Positions 26,101 through 35,959 are shown, counted from the stretch's first letter. The stretch is DNA of 64,000 bases from Gemmatimonadota bacterium (GCA_041390105.1 JAWKQO010000004.1:310001-374000); one strand, 5' to 3'. Numbers and translations: made by a program. Notes: generated by a model from the sequence alone, not told the origin.

Positions 26101-29006
26101 GGTCTCCGGAACAAGAACGGTTCCGGAAGGCACAGGACCTCCTCTCCCAGGCGCTCGACCTGCCCGCCGAGGAGCGGCAGGACTTCCTCACGACGCGGAC
26201 CGGCGACGATCCAGCGCTGCGTGCCGAGGTGCTGTCCCTGCTGGACGCGGTCGGGCGTCCCAGTCTGATGGACGACGCCGTGAGCGAGGACGGTGCCCTC
26301 CCGCCGTCGAACGCCCCGGAGGCGAAGCCCCCCACGCTGGATGAGCCCCTGGAGACGATCGGGCCCTACCGTTTGCGCCGCCTTCTGGGGCGGGGAGGCA
26401 TGGGCGAAGTGTATCTGGCCGATCGGGTGGGCGAGGACTACGAACAACGCGTAGCCCTCAAGCTCATTCGCGCTGGGTATTTCGATCGTCGTCTCGAGGA
26501 ACGCTTCCGCGAGGAGCGACGCATCCTGGCGCTGCTTCGGCACCCGGGCATCGCCCAGCTTCTGGACGGCGGTCTCACCGGCGAGGGACGGCCCTACTTC
26601 GCCCTGGAATACGTCGAGGGCGTCCCGATCCTGGACCACTGCGCCCGTCGTGAACTGTCGCTGGAAGACCGGTTGACTCTCTTTCTGGAGATCTGCGAAC
26701 CGGTCCGCTACGCCCACAGCCAACTGGTCATCCACCGGGACCTCAAGCCAGCCAACATCCTGGTGACCCGGGATGGCCACGTAAAGCTCCTGGACTTCGG
26801 CGTGGCCAAGCTCCTACAGGGTCCGGAGACCGATGGAGCGTTGACGCGGACCTTCCCCTGGTTGACACCGGCCTACGCCGCGCCGGAGCAGATCCGGGGC
26901 GAATCGGCGGGGACCGCCGTGGACATCTATGCCCTCGGCGTGATCCTCTACGAGCTGTTGACCGGAGCGCGCCCGTATGCGGTCGACTCCTCGCTGCCGC
27001 CCTCCGAGGTGGAGCGGATCGTTTGCCACGTGGAGCCCACCCGTCCCAGCCGGGCCGTCACCCAGACCCACGAAGTCGCGCCCACGCGCGGAACCACGCG
27101 CACCACGCGCCTGAGTCGCCAGCTCGCCGGTGACCTCGACACCATCGTGCTCAAAGCCCTCGCGAAGGATCCCACTCGCCGCTACGCGTCGGTGGGAGAG
27201 CTCGCCGAGGACGTGCAGCGTCACCTGGACGGACGACCCGTCCTGGCTCGGCCCGACACGGTGGACTACCGACTCCGAAAGTTCGTCCGGCGCCACCGTA
27301 CCGCCGTCGCGGCCGGGGTGGTGGTGGCGCTGACGACCGTCACTGGAGTGACGGGCATCGTGATCTCGGCGCAGCGCGCGCGGGTTCAACGCGATCTCGC
27401 TCAGGAGCAGGCCCGACGGGCGGATCAGGTCGCGGCGCTGATGCTCGAGATCTTCCAGCTTTCCGATCCGGCCCGCTCCCTCGGCGACACGGTCACCGCT
27501 CGTGAGATCCTCGACCGGGGGACGGCTCGCATCCAGAGCGAGTTCGCGGATCAGCCGCTCACGCAGGCCGAGTTGCTGAGTCAGGTAGCGCGCGTCTATC
27601 GGGGCCTGGGCATGGTCGAGCGGGCGGAGGCCTTGGCGCGGTCCGCGCTCGCCATCCGCGAGACGGAGCTCGGAGCGGACGACCCGGTCACGGCCGCGAG
27701 CCTGGGCCAGGTCGGCGCGCTCCTCGTGGACCGTGGGCTGCACGCCGAGGCCATTCCCATCCTGGAGCGCGCGGTCGCGCTGCGCGAAGCCGCGGCACTG
27801 CCGCTGGACACCGTGCTGGCGACGGCGGAGGCGGACCTGGCCGCGCGACTGCGCGCCCAGGGGGAGCACGCACGGGCCCGGGAGCTTTGGCAGCGGTCCC
27901 TGGAGACTCGCATCACCGCGCTCGGGAACGACCACCCCCTGGTGGCGGAGAGCCGCGTGGGATTGGCGGCTTCCCTGCACGAGAGCGGCGAGTTCGGCGA
28001 CGCCCAGACCGTTCTGCGCGAGATCATCGAGGCCGGTCGCGACATCCCTTCCCAGGCGACCACCGTGGCGGACGCCGTCATCACGCTCGGCTCACTTCTG
28101 GCCATCCAGGAGCGCTACGTGGAAGCGGAAGCTGCCCTGGGCGAGGCCTTGCGCATCCGCGAGGCACTCTACGAACCCACCCACCCCGACAACATCGAGG
28201 CCCGCCAGAACTACGTGTCGGTGCTGTCCGGGATGGGTCGCTATCAAGAGGCGGTAGAGATGGGTCAGGCGGCGCTCCGCGATACGGGCCCCACCTGGGG
28301 TGGACGACACCCGATCGCCACCAGTCTACGCGCCAACCTCGCCGGAGTCCTGGAGCTGCTCGGCGACTTCGATCAGGCGCTGGCGCTACGAGACACGTTG
28401 TTGTCGCACAAGCTCGACTACTACGGGGGCGACCACAACGATCTCGTGTTCAACTATCTCTTCGGAGCGGACGCTGCCGTGGAGGGGGGGCGCCTCGATC
28501 TGGCGCGCCGTTGGCTGGATGCGGCCGTGGCCATGCGCGCGCGACTCGCTGGAGGCACCGAGCAGGAGCCCGGCATCACCCATCTGCTGGAAGCGTCCGT
28601 TCGCGCCCGCGTCGCAGCAGCAGACGGCGACGCCGCACAGGCCGAGCGGCACTTCGATCGCGGTGTCGCGATCGCGCAGACCCTGCTCCGTCCCAGCCAC
28701 CGCTACCGGGTCCGGGTGGAGCGGGAGCGCGCCGCGTTCTGGATCGACCAGGGCCGCGCCGCCGACGCACTCCCCGAGCTCGAGGCCATCGCCCGTGAGG
28801 AGCGGGCGCTGCTGACCGACGGGTCGGAGCGCATCCATCCCGCGCTGGGCAGCACGTTGAAGCAACTGGCGCGGGCACAGTTGGCGCTGGGCCGCGACGA
28901 GGAGGCCCGGACATCCCTGCGCCAGGCGCTGCGACAGTTCGCAGGTCTCCCAGCCGACCATCCGGCCGTGGTGGATGCGAACCGCTTGCTCTCCGGCGTC
29001 TCCTGA
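26097..29006 (+). CDS. serine/threonine protein kinase with C-terminal TPR repeats
   Basis: This is a Hanks-type membrane kinase of 969 residues. The N-terminal 85 residues are helical. The kinase domain starts near 91 with the glycine loop GRGGMGEVY and the ATP-binding Lys near 122. The catalytic HRDLKPAN is at 213-220 and DFGVAK at 233-238, so it should be active. A single membrane helix spans about 402-425, and the remaining 540 residues are tetratricopeptide-like helical repeats on the opposite side of the membrane. Topology suggests an external sensor or scaffold linked to a cytoplasmic kinase. The GTG start overlaps the sigma factor stop by 4 bases; an open frame upstream lies inside the sigma gene and is not used. 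Confidence 0.93.
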   Translation: MRSPEQERFRKAQDLLSQALDLPAEERQDFLTTRTGDDPALRAEVLSLLDAVGRPSLMDDAVSEDGALPPSNAPEAKPPTLDEPLETIGPYRLRRLLGRGGMGEVYLADRVGEDYEQRVALKLIRAGYFDRRLEERFREERRILALLRHPGIAQLLDGGLTGEGRPYFALEYVEGVPILDHCARRELSLEDRLTLFLEICEPVRYAHSQLVIHRDLKPANILVTRDGHVKLLDFGVAKLLQGPETDGALTRTFPWLTPAYAAPEQIRGESAGTAVDIYALGVILYELLTGARPYAVDSSLPPSEVERIVCHVEPTRPSRAVTQTHEVAPTRGTTRTTRLSRQLAGDLDTIVLKALAKDPTRRYASVGELAEDVQRHLDGRPVLARPDTVDYRLRKFVRRHRTAVAAGVVVALTTVTGVTGIVISAQRARVQRDLAQEQARRADQVAALMLEIFQLSDPARSLGDTVTAREILDRGTARIQSEFADQPLTQAELLSQVARVYRGLGMVERAEALARSALAIRETELGADDPVTAASLGQVGALLVDRGLHAEAIPILERAVALREAAALPLDTVLATAEADLAARLRAQGEHARARELWQRSLETRITALGNDHPLVAESRVGLAASLHESGEFGDAQTVLREIIEAGRDIPSQATTVADAVITLGSLLAIQERYVEAEAALGEALRIREALYEPTHPDNIEARQNYVSVLSGMGRYQEAVEMGQAALRDTGPTWGGRHPIATSLRANLAGVLELLGDFDQALALRDTLLSHKLDYYGGDHNDLVFNYLFGADAAVEGGRLDLARRWLDAAVAMRARLAGGTEQEPGITHLLEASVRARVAAADGDAAQAERHFDRGVAIAQTLLRPSHRYRVRVERERAAFWIDQGRAADALPELEAIAREERALLTDGSERIHPALGSTLKQLARAQLALGRDEEARTSLRQALRQFAGLPADHPAVVDANRLLSGVS

Positions 29007-29182
29007 GCCCGGATCTCGTCCGCTCGCATCCCCCGGTGGCACCCCTCCCCGACGGCGCACGAGGTCTCCGAGTCCGGGCCTACGTCACCAGGGTCTCTCA
29101 CCTACGTCAGAGCACCCCGTTCGGCGGACACCCCTCGGGGGCATCATAGATCGTCACCTGGGTTCCAAAGGGGGAGATTCCC

Positions 29183-29644
29183 ATGATGATCCGTCGATCC
29201 GTTCGCGCCCGTGGCGCAATACAATCCCCGATACACTCCGCGGGCCGTCGCCTCCTGCTCGTGGCCGCCATGGCCGCGGCTGGCTCGACGCCGGATCTTT
29301 CGGCGCAGGCCGCCTCGCCGCTGGCCCACTTGTTCGCCCGAGCTGCGGCGCAGCCGCCGCCACTTCTTGTCCGGCCCGCTGCGACCGGCGTCGACCCGAC
29401 CGACCCGGCACCGAGAGCCGGCGCCGTGTTGGGAGCTGCCGCATCGTGCGCGCTGATGGGGGGGATCGGGCTATCGGCAGTCGGAATGGCCGTCGGCCTG
29501 CTCACGAACAGCTACGCGCTGTTCCTGGGGGGGTTGACGTACGGCCCCCCGATCGGCGCCACGCTGGGTGCCGGACTATGCGCATTTGCTGCGGTGGGCG
29601 ACGGCTCGGATGCCGACGCCCGTCGACCCGCACGGGTCCCGTAG
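29183..29644 (+). CDS. small exported/membrane protein of unknown function
   Basis: This 153-residue protein is not recognised. It has a basic N-terminus and a hydrophobic segment at about 23-42 (LLLVAAMAAAGSTPDLSAQA) that looks like a signal peptide. A Pro/Ala-rich stretch and two glycine-rich hydrophobic segments follow (about 80-105 and 108-137, with GLLTNSYALFLGGLTYGPPIGATLGAGL), like small glycine-zipper membrane proteins. A strong GGGGGAG ribosome-binding site precedes the ATG. It lies 176 bases after the kinase gene and converges with the MFS transporter gene after 30 bases. Confidence 0.65.
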   Translation: MMIRRSVRARGAIQSPIHSAGRRLLLVAAMAAAGSTPDLSAQAASPLAHLFARAAAQPPPLLVRPAATGVDPTDPAPRAGAVLGAAASCALMGGIGLSAVGMAVGLLTNSYALFLGGLTYGPPIGATLGAGLCAFAAVGDGSDADARRPARVP

Positions 29645-29674
29645 GACGTGGCCCCACCGGGATTTCCACCGGCT

Positions 29675-30952
29675 CTAGGTCAAATCGGAGTCGGTGCCGA
29701 CCCGAGCCGGCCGTCCAGGCAGGCTCCTCGCCAGCATCCACCCACTCACCACTGCCAGAGCTGCCGCCAGGAAGAAAGCGGCGCCGGGCAGATGGACGCG
29801 AGCATCCGCGGCGCTGAAGCGGCTCAAGGCCTGCGTCATGACCAACGGCCCGATGATGGTGGCCAGGCTGTACAGACTGGCGATCCCGCCCTGCAACTCG
29901 CCCTGCTGGTCCTCGGAAACCCGTCGTGAAAGCAGCGCGTTCATCGATGGATAGACGAGCCCCTGCAGTGCCGCGAACAGGATGATGCCGTAGAGCATCC
30001 AGGACCGCATGGCCAGGCCGTACGCCACGAAGGCCAAGGTGCCCACCGTGAGGCCCAGGAACGCTGCCCGCCGCTCCCCCCAGCGGCCCACCAACCTGCC
30101 GGTCAGTCCTCCCTGCACCACGGCCATGGTGACGCCGACGAGCGCCAGTGACGCCCCGATCTCCGCTTCGCTCCAGCCGAAGCGGATCTTGGTGAAGAAC
30201 GACCAGGTGGACGGGTAAACCTGGTGGGCGAGCTGCCAAAGGAACATGGCCGCGGCCAGGCCGAGCACCCCGCCGCGGCGCGCCAGCGACGCGAACGTGC
30301 CGAACGGGTTGGCTCTCCTCAGGACAAAGGGACGTCGGCGCTCCGGAGGCAACGTCTCGGGCAACACCAGGAAGGCGTAGATCAGGTTGAGGAACGCGAG
30401 GAGCGCCGATGCGAAGAACGGCGCCCGCGGCCCCAACTCCCCCAGCAGACCTCCCATCGCCGGCCCCAGAATGAAGCCGAGTCCGAACATGGCGCCCACC
30501 AGCCCGAAGCTCTTGGCCCGATCCCCGGCCGGTGTGATGTCGGCGATGAACGCATTGGCCGCCGCGTAGACCGCGCCAGACATGCCGGCCACCGCCCGAC
30601 CTACGAACAGCCAGGCCAGCGTCGGCGCCAACGCCATCACCAGATAGTCGGTGCCGAACGCGGCCAGCGAGGCCAGGATCACGACACGGCGGCCGAACCG
30701 ATCACTCAGGCTACCCATCACTGGACCGAAGAAGAACTGCATCACGGCGTAGGTCACGAGCAGGTAGCCGCCGTCACGCGTGGCCAGCGCCAGGGAGTCT
30801 CCGGTCAGCTCCACGATGAGCTGGGGCAGAACCGGGATGACGATCCCGAACCCGATCGTATCGATGAGCACGGTCAGGAGCACGGCCGCCAATGCGTTTC
30901 TGCTCGCCCCCACCGGCCGTGGTGCCCCTCCCTCCGAAGCGACGTGCCTCAT
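29675..30952 (-). CDS. MFS transporter, TetA-like drug-efflux type
   Basis: This 12-helix major-facilitator exporter has 425 residues from the chosen ATG. It belongs to the tetracycline-resistance (TCR/Tet) group: the first helix carries DTIGFGIVIPVLP, the loop between helices 2 and 3 has the motif-A sequence GSLSDRFGRRVVIL, and helix 5 has the antiporter-type GAMFGLGFILGPAMGG. Such proteins export drugs or small metabolites with proton exchange; the substrate here is unknown. Its ATG shares one base with the stop of the AAA ATPase gene (TGATG), so it is the last gene of the minus-strand unit beginning with the DUF2911 gene. Confidence 0.92.
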   Translation of the reverse strand: MRHVASEGGAPRPVGASRNALAAVLLTVLIDTIGFGIVIPVLPQLIVELTGDSLALATRDGGYLLVTYAVMQFFFGPVMGSLSDRFGRRVVILASLAAFGTDYLVMALAPTLAWLFVGRAVAGMSGAVYAAANAFIADITPAGDRAKSFGLVGAMFGLGFILGPAMGGLLGELGPRAPFFASALLAFLNLIYAFLVLPETLPPERRRPFVLRRANPFGTFASLARRGGVLGLAAAMFLWQLAHQVYPSTWSFFTKIRFGWSEAEIGASLALVGVTMAVVQGGLTGRLVGRWGERRAAFLGLTVGTLAFVAYGLAMRSWMLYGIILFAALQGLVYPSMNALLSRRVSEDQQGELQGGIASLYSLATIIGPLVMTQALSRFSAADARVHLPGAAFFLAAALAVVSGWMLARSLPGRPARVGTDSDLT

Positions 30953-31785
30953 CAGGTGTCCGACCGGCCCCACAGGTGGCGCAGGAACCGCTCCGGACTC
31001 GCGAGGAAGTCCCTCATAAGAGTGACGTGCGTCAACTGGTCGAAGGCCACCTGCCGTGGAGGTCGCTCATCGAAGCTGACGATCACCGCGCCAGGAATCG
31101 CCATCAGGATGGGAGAGTGCGTTGCCATCACGAACTGGCCTCCGTTCTCGATGGCTTCGTGCACCATGGCGATGAAGGCCAACTGGCTCTGCGGCGACAG
31201 CGCGGCCTCGGGTTCGTCCAGCAAGTAGAGCCCTCCCGGCACCAGGCGGGAGCGGAGCAGGGCGAGGAAGCTCTCCCCGTGCGAGTGATGGTCGAGGTCC
31301 TGTCCGTAGCGACGCTCCATCTCACGCAGGGAGCCGGCCGCCGGGCCTCTGGCCAAGCCCTTGACATAGTCGGATGCACCGACGAATTCCTCGTCGATCT
31401 CCTGGAGACGTGCCTCCAGAACGGCACGATCCGCACGCAGGCGTGCAGCGAATCCGAAGAAATCCTCGGCACGCAGGAAGAATCCGCGATGGGTGCGAGT
31501 TCGACTCCACGCGAGCCGCAGGTGCTCGGCGAGGGCCCGCTGGGCGGACAGCGTCTCGTCGCTGGCCGGGTCGCGTCGACCCACCGCCGGAAGTCGCGAC
31601 GCCACCGCCAGGGCCTCCAGCAACGTCGACTTGCCCGACCCGTTCTCGCCGACGAAGAAGGTGACCGGCACCGCCAGCTCGAGGGGCTCCAGCGCGGCGA
31701 TCGACGGTACAGCGAAGGGAAAGCACGCCGCGGCCTCTCCCTCCGGCCAGCGCTTGCGCGCGACGCTCAGGAGCTGGGCGGCCAC
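30952..31785 (-). CDS. AAA family ATPase (COG3910-like, RecF/ABC-type fold)
   Basis: This single-domain ATPase has 277 residues. Walker A is GENGSGKST near residue 44, the ABC-type Walker B region is LYLLDEPEAALSP, and ATHSPILMAIPGA supplies the switch His. This layout matches predicted ATPases related to RecF/SMC heads that carry no long coiled coil. Their role is unknown; DNA-related or housekeeping functions have been suggested for relatives. The GTG at 31785 lies 19 bases inside the preceding amidohydrolase gene, and its stop overlaps the MFS start. The long open frame that continues upstream is only a shadow of the amidohydrolase gene. Confidence 0.88.
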   Translation of the reverse strand: MAAQLLSVARKRWPEGEAAACFPFAVPSIAALEPLELAVPVTFFVGENGSGKSTLLEALAVASRLPAVGRRDPASDETLSAQRALAEHLRLAWSRTRTHRGFFLRAEDFFGFAARLRADRAVLEARLQEIDEEFVGASDYVKGLARGPAAGSLREMERRYGQDLDHHSHGESFLALLRSRLVPGGLYLLDEPEAALSPQSQLAFIAMVHEAIENGGQFVMATHSPILMAIPGAVIVSFDERPPRQVAFDQLTHVTLMRDFLASPERFLRHLWGRSDT

Positions 31786-33443
31786 ACTACCCGTCCTCCG
31801 ACCACCGTCATGCGTGGTTGCAGGTCTTCCAGACGCTCGGGCTCGACCGCGAACGGGTCCTCGTCCAGCACGATCAGGTCGGCCCAGCGCCCGGGCTGGA
31901 GTGTTCCCCGCTGGCTCTCGCTGAAGGTGAGGGCCGCGTAGCCTTCGGTCGCGGCCCGCCACACTTCGGCGACCGGGACTCGTTGATCGGCGCCCATCAC
32001 ACCGCCGCTGATCGTGCCCCGTGTCACGAAGTGGTAGAGCGTCCAGAACGGCGGATAGGGCACCACTGGCGAGTCGGTGCCGGTCGAGACCGGGATCCCG
32101 GCATCCAGGTAGGCCTTGAGCGGTGTGGTCCACTCCGCCCGCTCCCTCCCCCAGTACGACACCAGGCTGGGCGCCGCCAGGTAGAGGTGATCCTGCGCGG
32201 TGACGTGCAGGCCCAGGGCGCGCATGCGCTCGAAGTGCTCGGGCCGGGGGATGAAGCCGTGCTCGATCACCCAGCGCTTGCCGACGATGGACGCATCGGC
32301 GTTGGCCGCTTCGTACGCGTCCAGCACCAGATCGATGGCGGCGTCGCCGACCGCGTGCGTGGCCACCCGCCAGCCGCGCGCGTTCAGCGCGCGCACCACC
32401 TCGGTGAAGGCATCGCGCTCCATGGTCTGCAGCCCGAAGTAGGTGCCGTCCTCGCCCCAGGGCTCCTCGTAGGGGTCGCGCATCCACCCGCCTTCGAAGC
32501 CACCGTCGACGCCGAGCTTCACCCCGCCCACCTGCAACCACTCGTCTCCCTGGTCGGGAGTGGGCCACTCCGCCAGCACGGCATCCACGTCTTGGACGCC
32601 GGCATTGCGAGGCCAACGGAACAGGTACTCGACCCGGGCAGTCAGCTCGCCGCGATCGCGCAGAGCGGCAAAGGCGTCGTACTCGGCGCGGGAGCCGCCG
32701 GGCACGCGGATGGCGACCAGGCCCAGGCGATTGAGCTCGACCAGCGCGGTCTTCCAAGCAGCCACCGGATCGACGGATTCCTCGGCCGGCAAGCGCACCG
32801 GCTCCTTGGCCCGGTCCACCAGCTCTCCGTTGAGCCGGCCGTCCGCATAGCGGCCGATCCGGCCACCCGGCGGGTCCCGGTCCTGCTCGCCGATTCCGAA
32901 CCGCTTCAACGCGGCACTGTTCAGGATGTACTCGTGACCCCCACGCACCACCACGACGGGATGATCGCGCACAGCACGGTCGAGCTCGTCCCGCAGCGGG
33001 AGCCGCTGCTCCTCGAGCTGCCCTTCGTGCCAGTCCGAGTTGGTGACAATCAGCTCCCCCGATGGCGTCGCTGCGGCACGCGCAGCCAGCGCGTCGTAGA
33101 TCTCTCGCAGGGAACGGGCCCGAGAGAGGTCGACGCCGGGACCGCCCCCGATCGAGTGCAGGTGATTGTCGGCGAGGCCGGGGAGAACCGTGGCGCCTGC
33201 CAGCGGCACCTCACGCGTCGCCGCTCCGACCCAGCGCCCGATCTCCTCGTCGCTGCCCACCGCCACGACCCGACCGCCGCGGATGGCGAGCGCCTGAGCG
33301 AACGGCCCGGTCGTGCTGGTGATGACTCGCCCTCCCACCAACACCAGGTCCGCGGGCTCCTCCCTCGCACACGCCGACATCCACGCGCACGCCACCACAG
33401 TGCAGCGACCTCCCCAGCGGAGGCCGTTTCTGAGACGGCTCAC
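31767..33443 (-). CDS. amidohydrolase lipoprotein, YtcJ-like (second copy)
   Basis: This 558-residue metal-dependent amidohydrolase starts at a GTG that overlaps the amidase stop (GTGA). The N-terminus (RCTVVACAWMSAC) is a lipoprotein-type signal. Key motifs are LADNHLHSI for the first metal site, WRVATHAVGDAAIDLVLDAYEAA for the middle His residues, and VSTGTDSPVVPYPP for the barrel Asp. In the usual YtcJ motif the first site is DxHxH; here Asn-His-Leu-His follows Asp, which keeps both His. It is one of several lipoprotein amidohydrolases in the window and should act outside the cytoplasm. Together with the coupled amidase it suggests amide-bond scavenging, with an unknown substrate. Confidence 0.9.
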   Translation of the reverse strand: MSRLRNGLRWGGRCTVVACAWMSACAREEPADLVLVGGRVITSTTGPFAQALAIRGGRVVAVGSDEEIGRWVGAATREVPLAGATVLPGLADNHLHSIGGGPGVDLSRARSLREIYDALAARAAATPSGELIVTNSDWHEGQLEEQRLPLRDELDRAVRDHPVVVVRGGHEYILNSAALKRFGIGEQDRDPPGGRIGRYADGRLNGELVDRAKEPVRLPAEESVDPVAAWKTALVELNRLGLVAIRVPGGSRAEYDAFAALRDRGELTARVEYLFRWPRNAGVQDVDAVLAEWPTPDQGDEWLQVGGVKLGVDGGFEGGWMRDPYEEPWGEDGTYFGLQTMERDAFTEVVRALNARGWRVATHAVGDAAIDLVLDAYEAANADASIVGKRWVIEHGFIPRPEHFERMRALGLHVTAQDHLYLAAPSLVSYWGRERAEWTTPLKAYLDAGIPVSTGTDSPVVPYPPFWTLYHFVTRGTISGGVMGADQRVPVAEVWRAATEGYAALTFSESQRGTLQPGRWADLIVLDEDPFAVEPERLEDLQPRMTVVGGRVVWPPSS

Positions 33444-35017
33444 CGGGACGCCGCCTCGACCAACAGGGACGGAAAGCCCTCGGGCGGATGCCGGTGCTGT
33501 GTGCCCTGCTCGTAGGCGTAGGCTAGGCGGAACAACGTTCCTTCGTCGAACATCCGTCCGAGCAGCTGCAGCCCGGCCGGCAAATCTCCGTAGGTGTACC
33601 CCATGGGAACCGTGGCCGCCGGCAGGCCCGTGGCCGGAGCGACGAGCTGGCTGTTGTCGCCCTTGTATTCCTCTTCGGCGTTGTCCAGATGCGCGGGAGG
33701 GTTGCGCCAGGTCGGGTACACCACCGCCTGCAGGTCCGCCGCGTCCATGGCCGCGACCACGGCATCGCGATAGGCCAGCCGCGCCGGGTGCGCTGCGTAG
33801 TCCGGGCAGGGAGGATCCCACTCGGGGGGAGGCACGTCCGTGCGCGCATCCTTGTTGGCGGCCAGGCGCTCCTCGATGTACGGAGAGAACTTCCCCTGCT
33901 CGTACGCTTCCATCACGTCGTGGATGGGCGGATCGTCCAGCGTTTCCAGGTAGCGCGCCACATCATAGCGGAACCGCGAACAACCAGTGCGGGCCCTCAG
34001 GTGCTCCTCGAACCCCGGCACCTCGAAGGGGTCGACCAGCACGGCCCCCAGGCGCACCAGATCCTGCAGCGCGGCTTCGAACACACGCACCACGGCGCTA
34101 TCCGCGTCCGCCCGATCCACGAGCGCCCGGAGCACACCGATGCGAGCCCCCTGCAGTCCGTTGGGATCGAGGAACGTGGTATAGTCCGGAACGTCATACT
34201 CGCGCGCCGCCTCCGTGTACGGGTCCTTGGGATCGTAGCCAGCCACCACGGTGAAGATACGCGCTGCATCCGCGACGGTGCGTGCCATCGGACCTGCGAT
34301 GTCCCGGTCGAACGCGAGCGGGATCACGCCGTCGCGGCTGGTGAGCCCGATCGTGGAGCGGATGCCGAACAGCGCCAGATGCGAGGAAGGCCCTCGGATG
34401 GAGTTGCCGGTGTCGCTGCCGAGCCCCGCCACCCCGAAGCTGGCCGCCACCCCGGACGCGGTGCCTCCGCTCGAACCCGCCGGTACGCGATCGAGCGCGT
34501 AGGCGTTCGCCGTGGTCCCGTAGGACGAGCTCACCGTCTGGCGCGGGCTGAAGGCCCACTCCGCCATGTTCGTCTTGGCGATCACGATGGCGCCGGCGCG
34601 CTTGACCCGCTCCACCATGGTCGCATCGTCCGGCGGGATCGATCCGGCGAGCGCGGCCGACCCGCCCGTGGTCGGCAGGTCGTGCGTGTCGAAGTTGTCC
34701 TTGACCAGCAGGGGCGCGCAGAACAGCGGCCCCAACGCTTCGCCCTCGTCCACGGCGGTATCGATGGAGTCGGCCACCGCCAGCGCGCGCGGGTTCAACT
34801 CCGTGATGGCGTGGAGTCCGGTGGAGACATCGTACCGTTCGATGCGATCGAGGTAGGCCTGGACCACCAACCGGCACGTGGTTCGTCCTTCGCGGATGGC
34901 GGACTGCAGATCCGAGAGCGTCGCTTCCACCACCTCGATGGGCTCGGGCTGCTGACAGCCCTGCCCCGCGAGGACCGCGCAGGCCACGACCAGACTCCGT
35001 CCCGTTCCGGATCTCAC
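33440..35017 (-). CDS. amidase signature family protein, exported
   Basis: This is a Ser-cisSer-Lys amidase of 525 residues with a short lipoprotein-like signal (SLVVACAVLAGQGC). The catalytic Lys is K106 (LLVKDNFDT), the cis-Ser lies in VPAGSSGGTASG and the nucleophile Ser in SDTGNSIRGPSS. The family usually has GG where this has GN before the nucleophile, a mild change. C-terminal TVPMGYTYGDLPAGLQLLGR is typical. It should hydrolyse carboxamides outside the cytoplasm. The GTG at 35017 overlaps the stop of the Fpg/Nei gene by 4 bases, and its own stop overlaps the amidohydrolase start by 4 bases. Confidence 0.92.
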   Translation of the reverse strand: MRSGTGRSLVVACAVLAGQGCQQPEPIEVVEATLSDLQSAIREGRTTCRLVVQAYLDRIERYDVSTGLHAITELNPRALAVADSIDTAVDEGEALGPLFCAPLLVKDNFDTHDLPTTGGSAALAGSIPPDDATMVERVKRAGAIVIAKTNMAEWAFSPRQTVSSSYGTTANAYALDRVPAGSSGGTASGVAASFGVAGLGSDTGNSIRGPSSHLALFGIRSTIGLTSRDGVIPLAFDRDIAGPMARTVADAARIFTVVAGYDPKDPYTEAAREYDVPDYTTFLDPNGLQGARIGVLRALVDRADADSAVVRVFEAALQDLVRLGAVLVDPFEVPGFEEHLRARTGCSRFRYDVARYLETLDDPPIHDVMEAYEQGKFSPYIEERLAANKDARTDVPPPEWDPPCPDYAAHPARLAYRDAVVAAMDAADLQAVVYPTWRNPPAHLDNAEEEYKGDNSQLVAPATGLPAATVPMGYTYGDLPAGLQLLGRMFDEGTLFRLAYAYEQGTQHRHPPEGFPSLLVEAASR

Positions 35018-35949
35018 TCGGGCTTCCTCCCACTCCGCTGTTCGATGTGCTCCTCCATTTCCTCCAACGTGCGCGGCCAGTCCTTCCCCAACAAGCGGGA
35101 GAGGGCGCGGTCGGCGAGCAGCTTGCCGCCCGTCTGGCAGGTAGGGCAGTAGTTGGTCTCCCGGTCGGCATAGCGGATGCGCTGGATAGGCGAGCCGCAC
35201 TGCGGGCACGGTTGTCCATACTTGCCGTGCGCGACCATCTCCGGGTGGAAGGCCGTGACCTTGGTCGGGAAACGGTCTCCCCACTCCTCGCGGAGCAGCG
35301 TGGTCCAGCGCGTCAGGGAGTCCCTCGTCTCCTGGTAGAGCCGTTCCACTTCCGCGTCGCTGAGGTTCTGGGTCAGCTGGACCGGGGAGAGGCGAGCCCC
35401 CAGCAGGATCTCGTCCGAGTGGGCGTTGCCCACGCCGCTCACCAGCCGGGGATCGGTGAGCGCCCGCTTGAGCGTGCGGTTCTCTCGTCGCAATGCCTCC
35501 GCGAACTCCGCCAGTGACGCCTCCAAGGGCTCGACGCCGCCCCTGTGGAACTCGGCCAAGGCGGCCGCGCCCTGGACCACGTGCAGCGAAGCCCGCTTGC
35601 GCGTGGCCTGCTCCGTGAGAAGTAGCGACCCATCCGCAAAATCGAAGGCCGCGTGGCCCGTTTTGCGCGGCACGGTGGCTCCCGGCTTCTGCCACTGGAA
35701 GCGCCCCGTGATCATGAGGTGCACCACCGCGAACAGCGGCTCCTCAGCGGCACTCGGCTCGAACTCCAACACGATGCGCTTCTGGAGGCGCCCGACTGCC
35801 CGCACAGTGCGCCCCACCAAAGCCGAGGCAGGCGGATCGAAGGTGCGCAGGAGCGAGGGCGAACGGATGCGGAGGCCCTCGAGCGGTTGTCCCACCAGCC
35901 GGCGCTCGAGCGCCCCGACGTAGAGCGCGACCTCGGGGAGCTCCGGCAC
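35014..35949 (-). CDS. formamidopyrimidine-DNA glycosylase family (Fpg/Nei) protein
   Basis: This base-excision repair enzyme removes oxidised bases and nicks the DNA. It has 311 residues. The catalytic N-terminus MPELPEV is intact (Pro2 nucleophile, Glu3). A Lys in LQKRIVLEF near residue 58 corresponds to the conserved phosphate-contact Lys, and SGVGNAHSDEIL contains the conserved Asn-containing helix. The zinc finger CPQCG-(17)-CPTCQTGG is complete. A charged tail of about 35 residues after the finger is longer than in standard MutM. The usual ETVRR after MPELPEV reads ALYVG, so it is not a canonical MutM, and substrate preference is uncertain. It starts 10 bases after the DUF2911 gene stops. 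Confidence 0.92.
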   Translation of the reverse strand: MPELPEVALYVGALERRLVGQPLEGLRIRSPSLLRTFDPPASALVGRTVRAVGRLQKRIVLEFEPSAAEEPLFAVVHLMITGRFQWQKPGATVPRKTGHAAFDFADGSLLLTEQATRKRASLHVVQGAAALAEFHRGGVEPLEASLAEFAEALRRENRTLKRALTDPRLVSGVGNAHSDEILLGARLSPVQLTQNLSDAEVERLYQETRDSLTRWTTLLREEWGDRFPTKVTAFHPEMVAHGKYGQPCPQCGSPIQRIRYADRETNYCPTCQTGGKLLADRALSRLLGKDWPRTLEEMEEHIEQRSGRKPE

Positions 35950-35959
35950 CGCGAGCGCG

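Noticed and set aside
31818..35152. Long plus-strand open frames antisense to amidohydrolase, amidase and Fpg genes
   Set aside because: All recognised motifs are on the minus strand; these translations are His/Arg/Gly-rich shadows.
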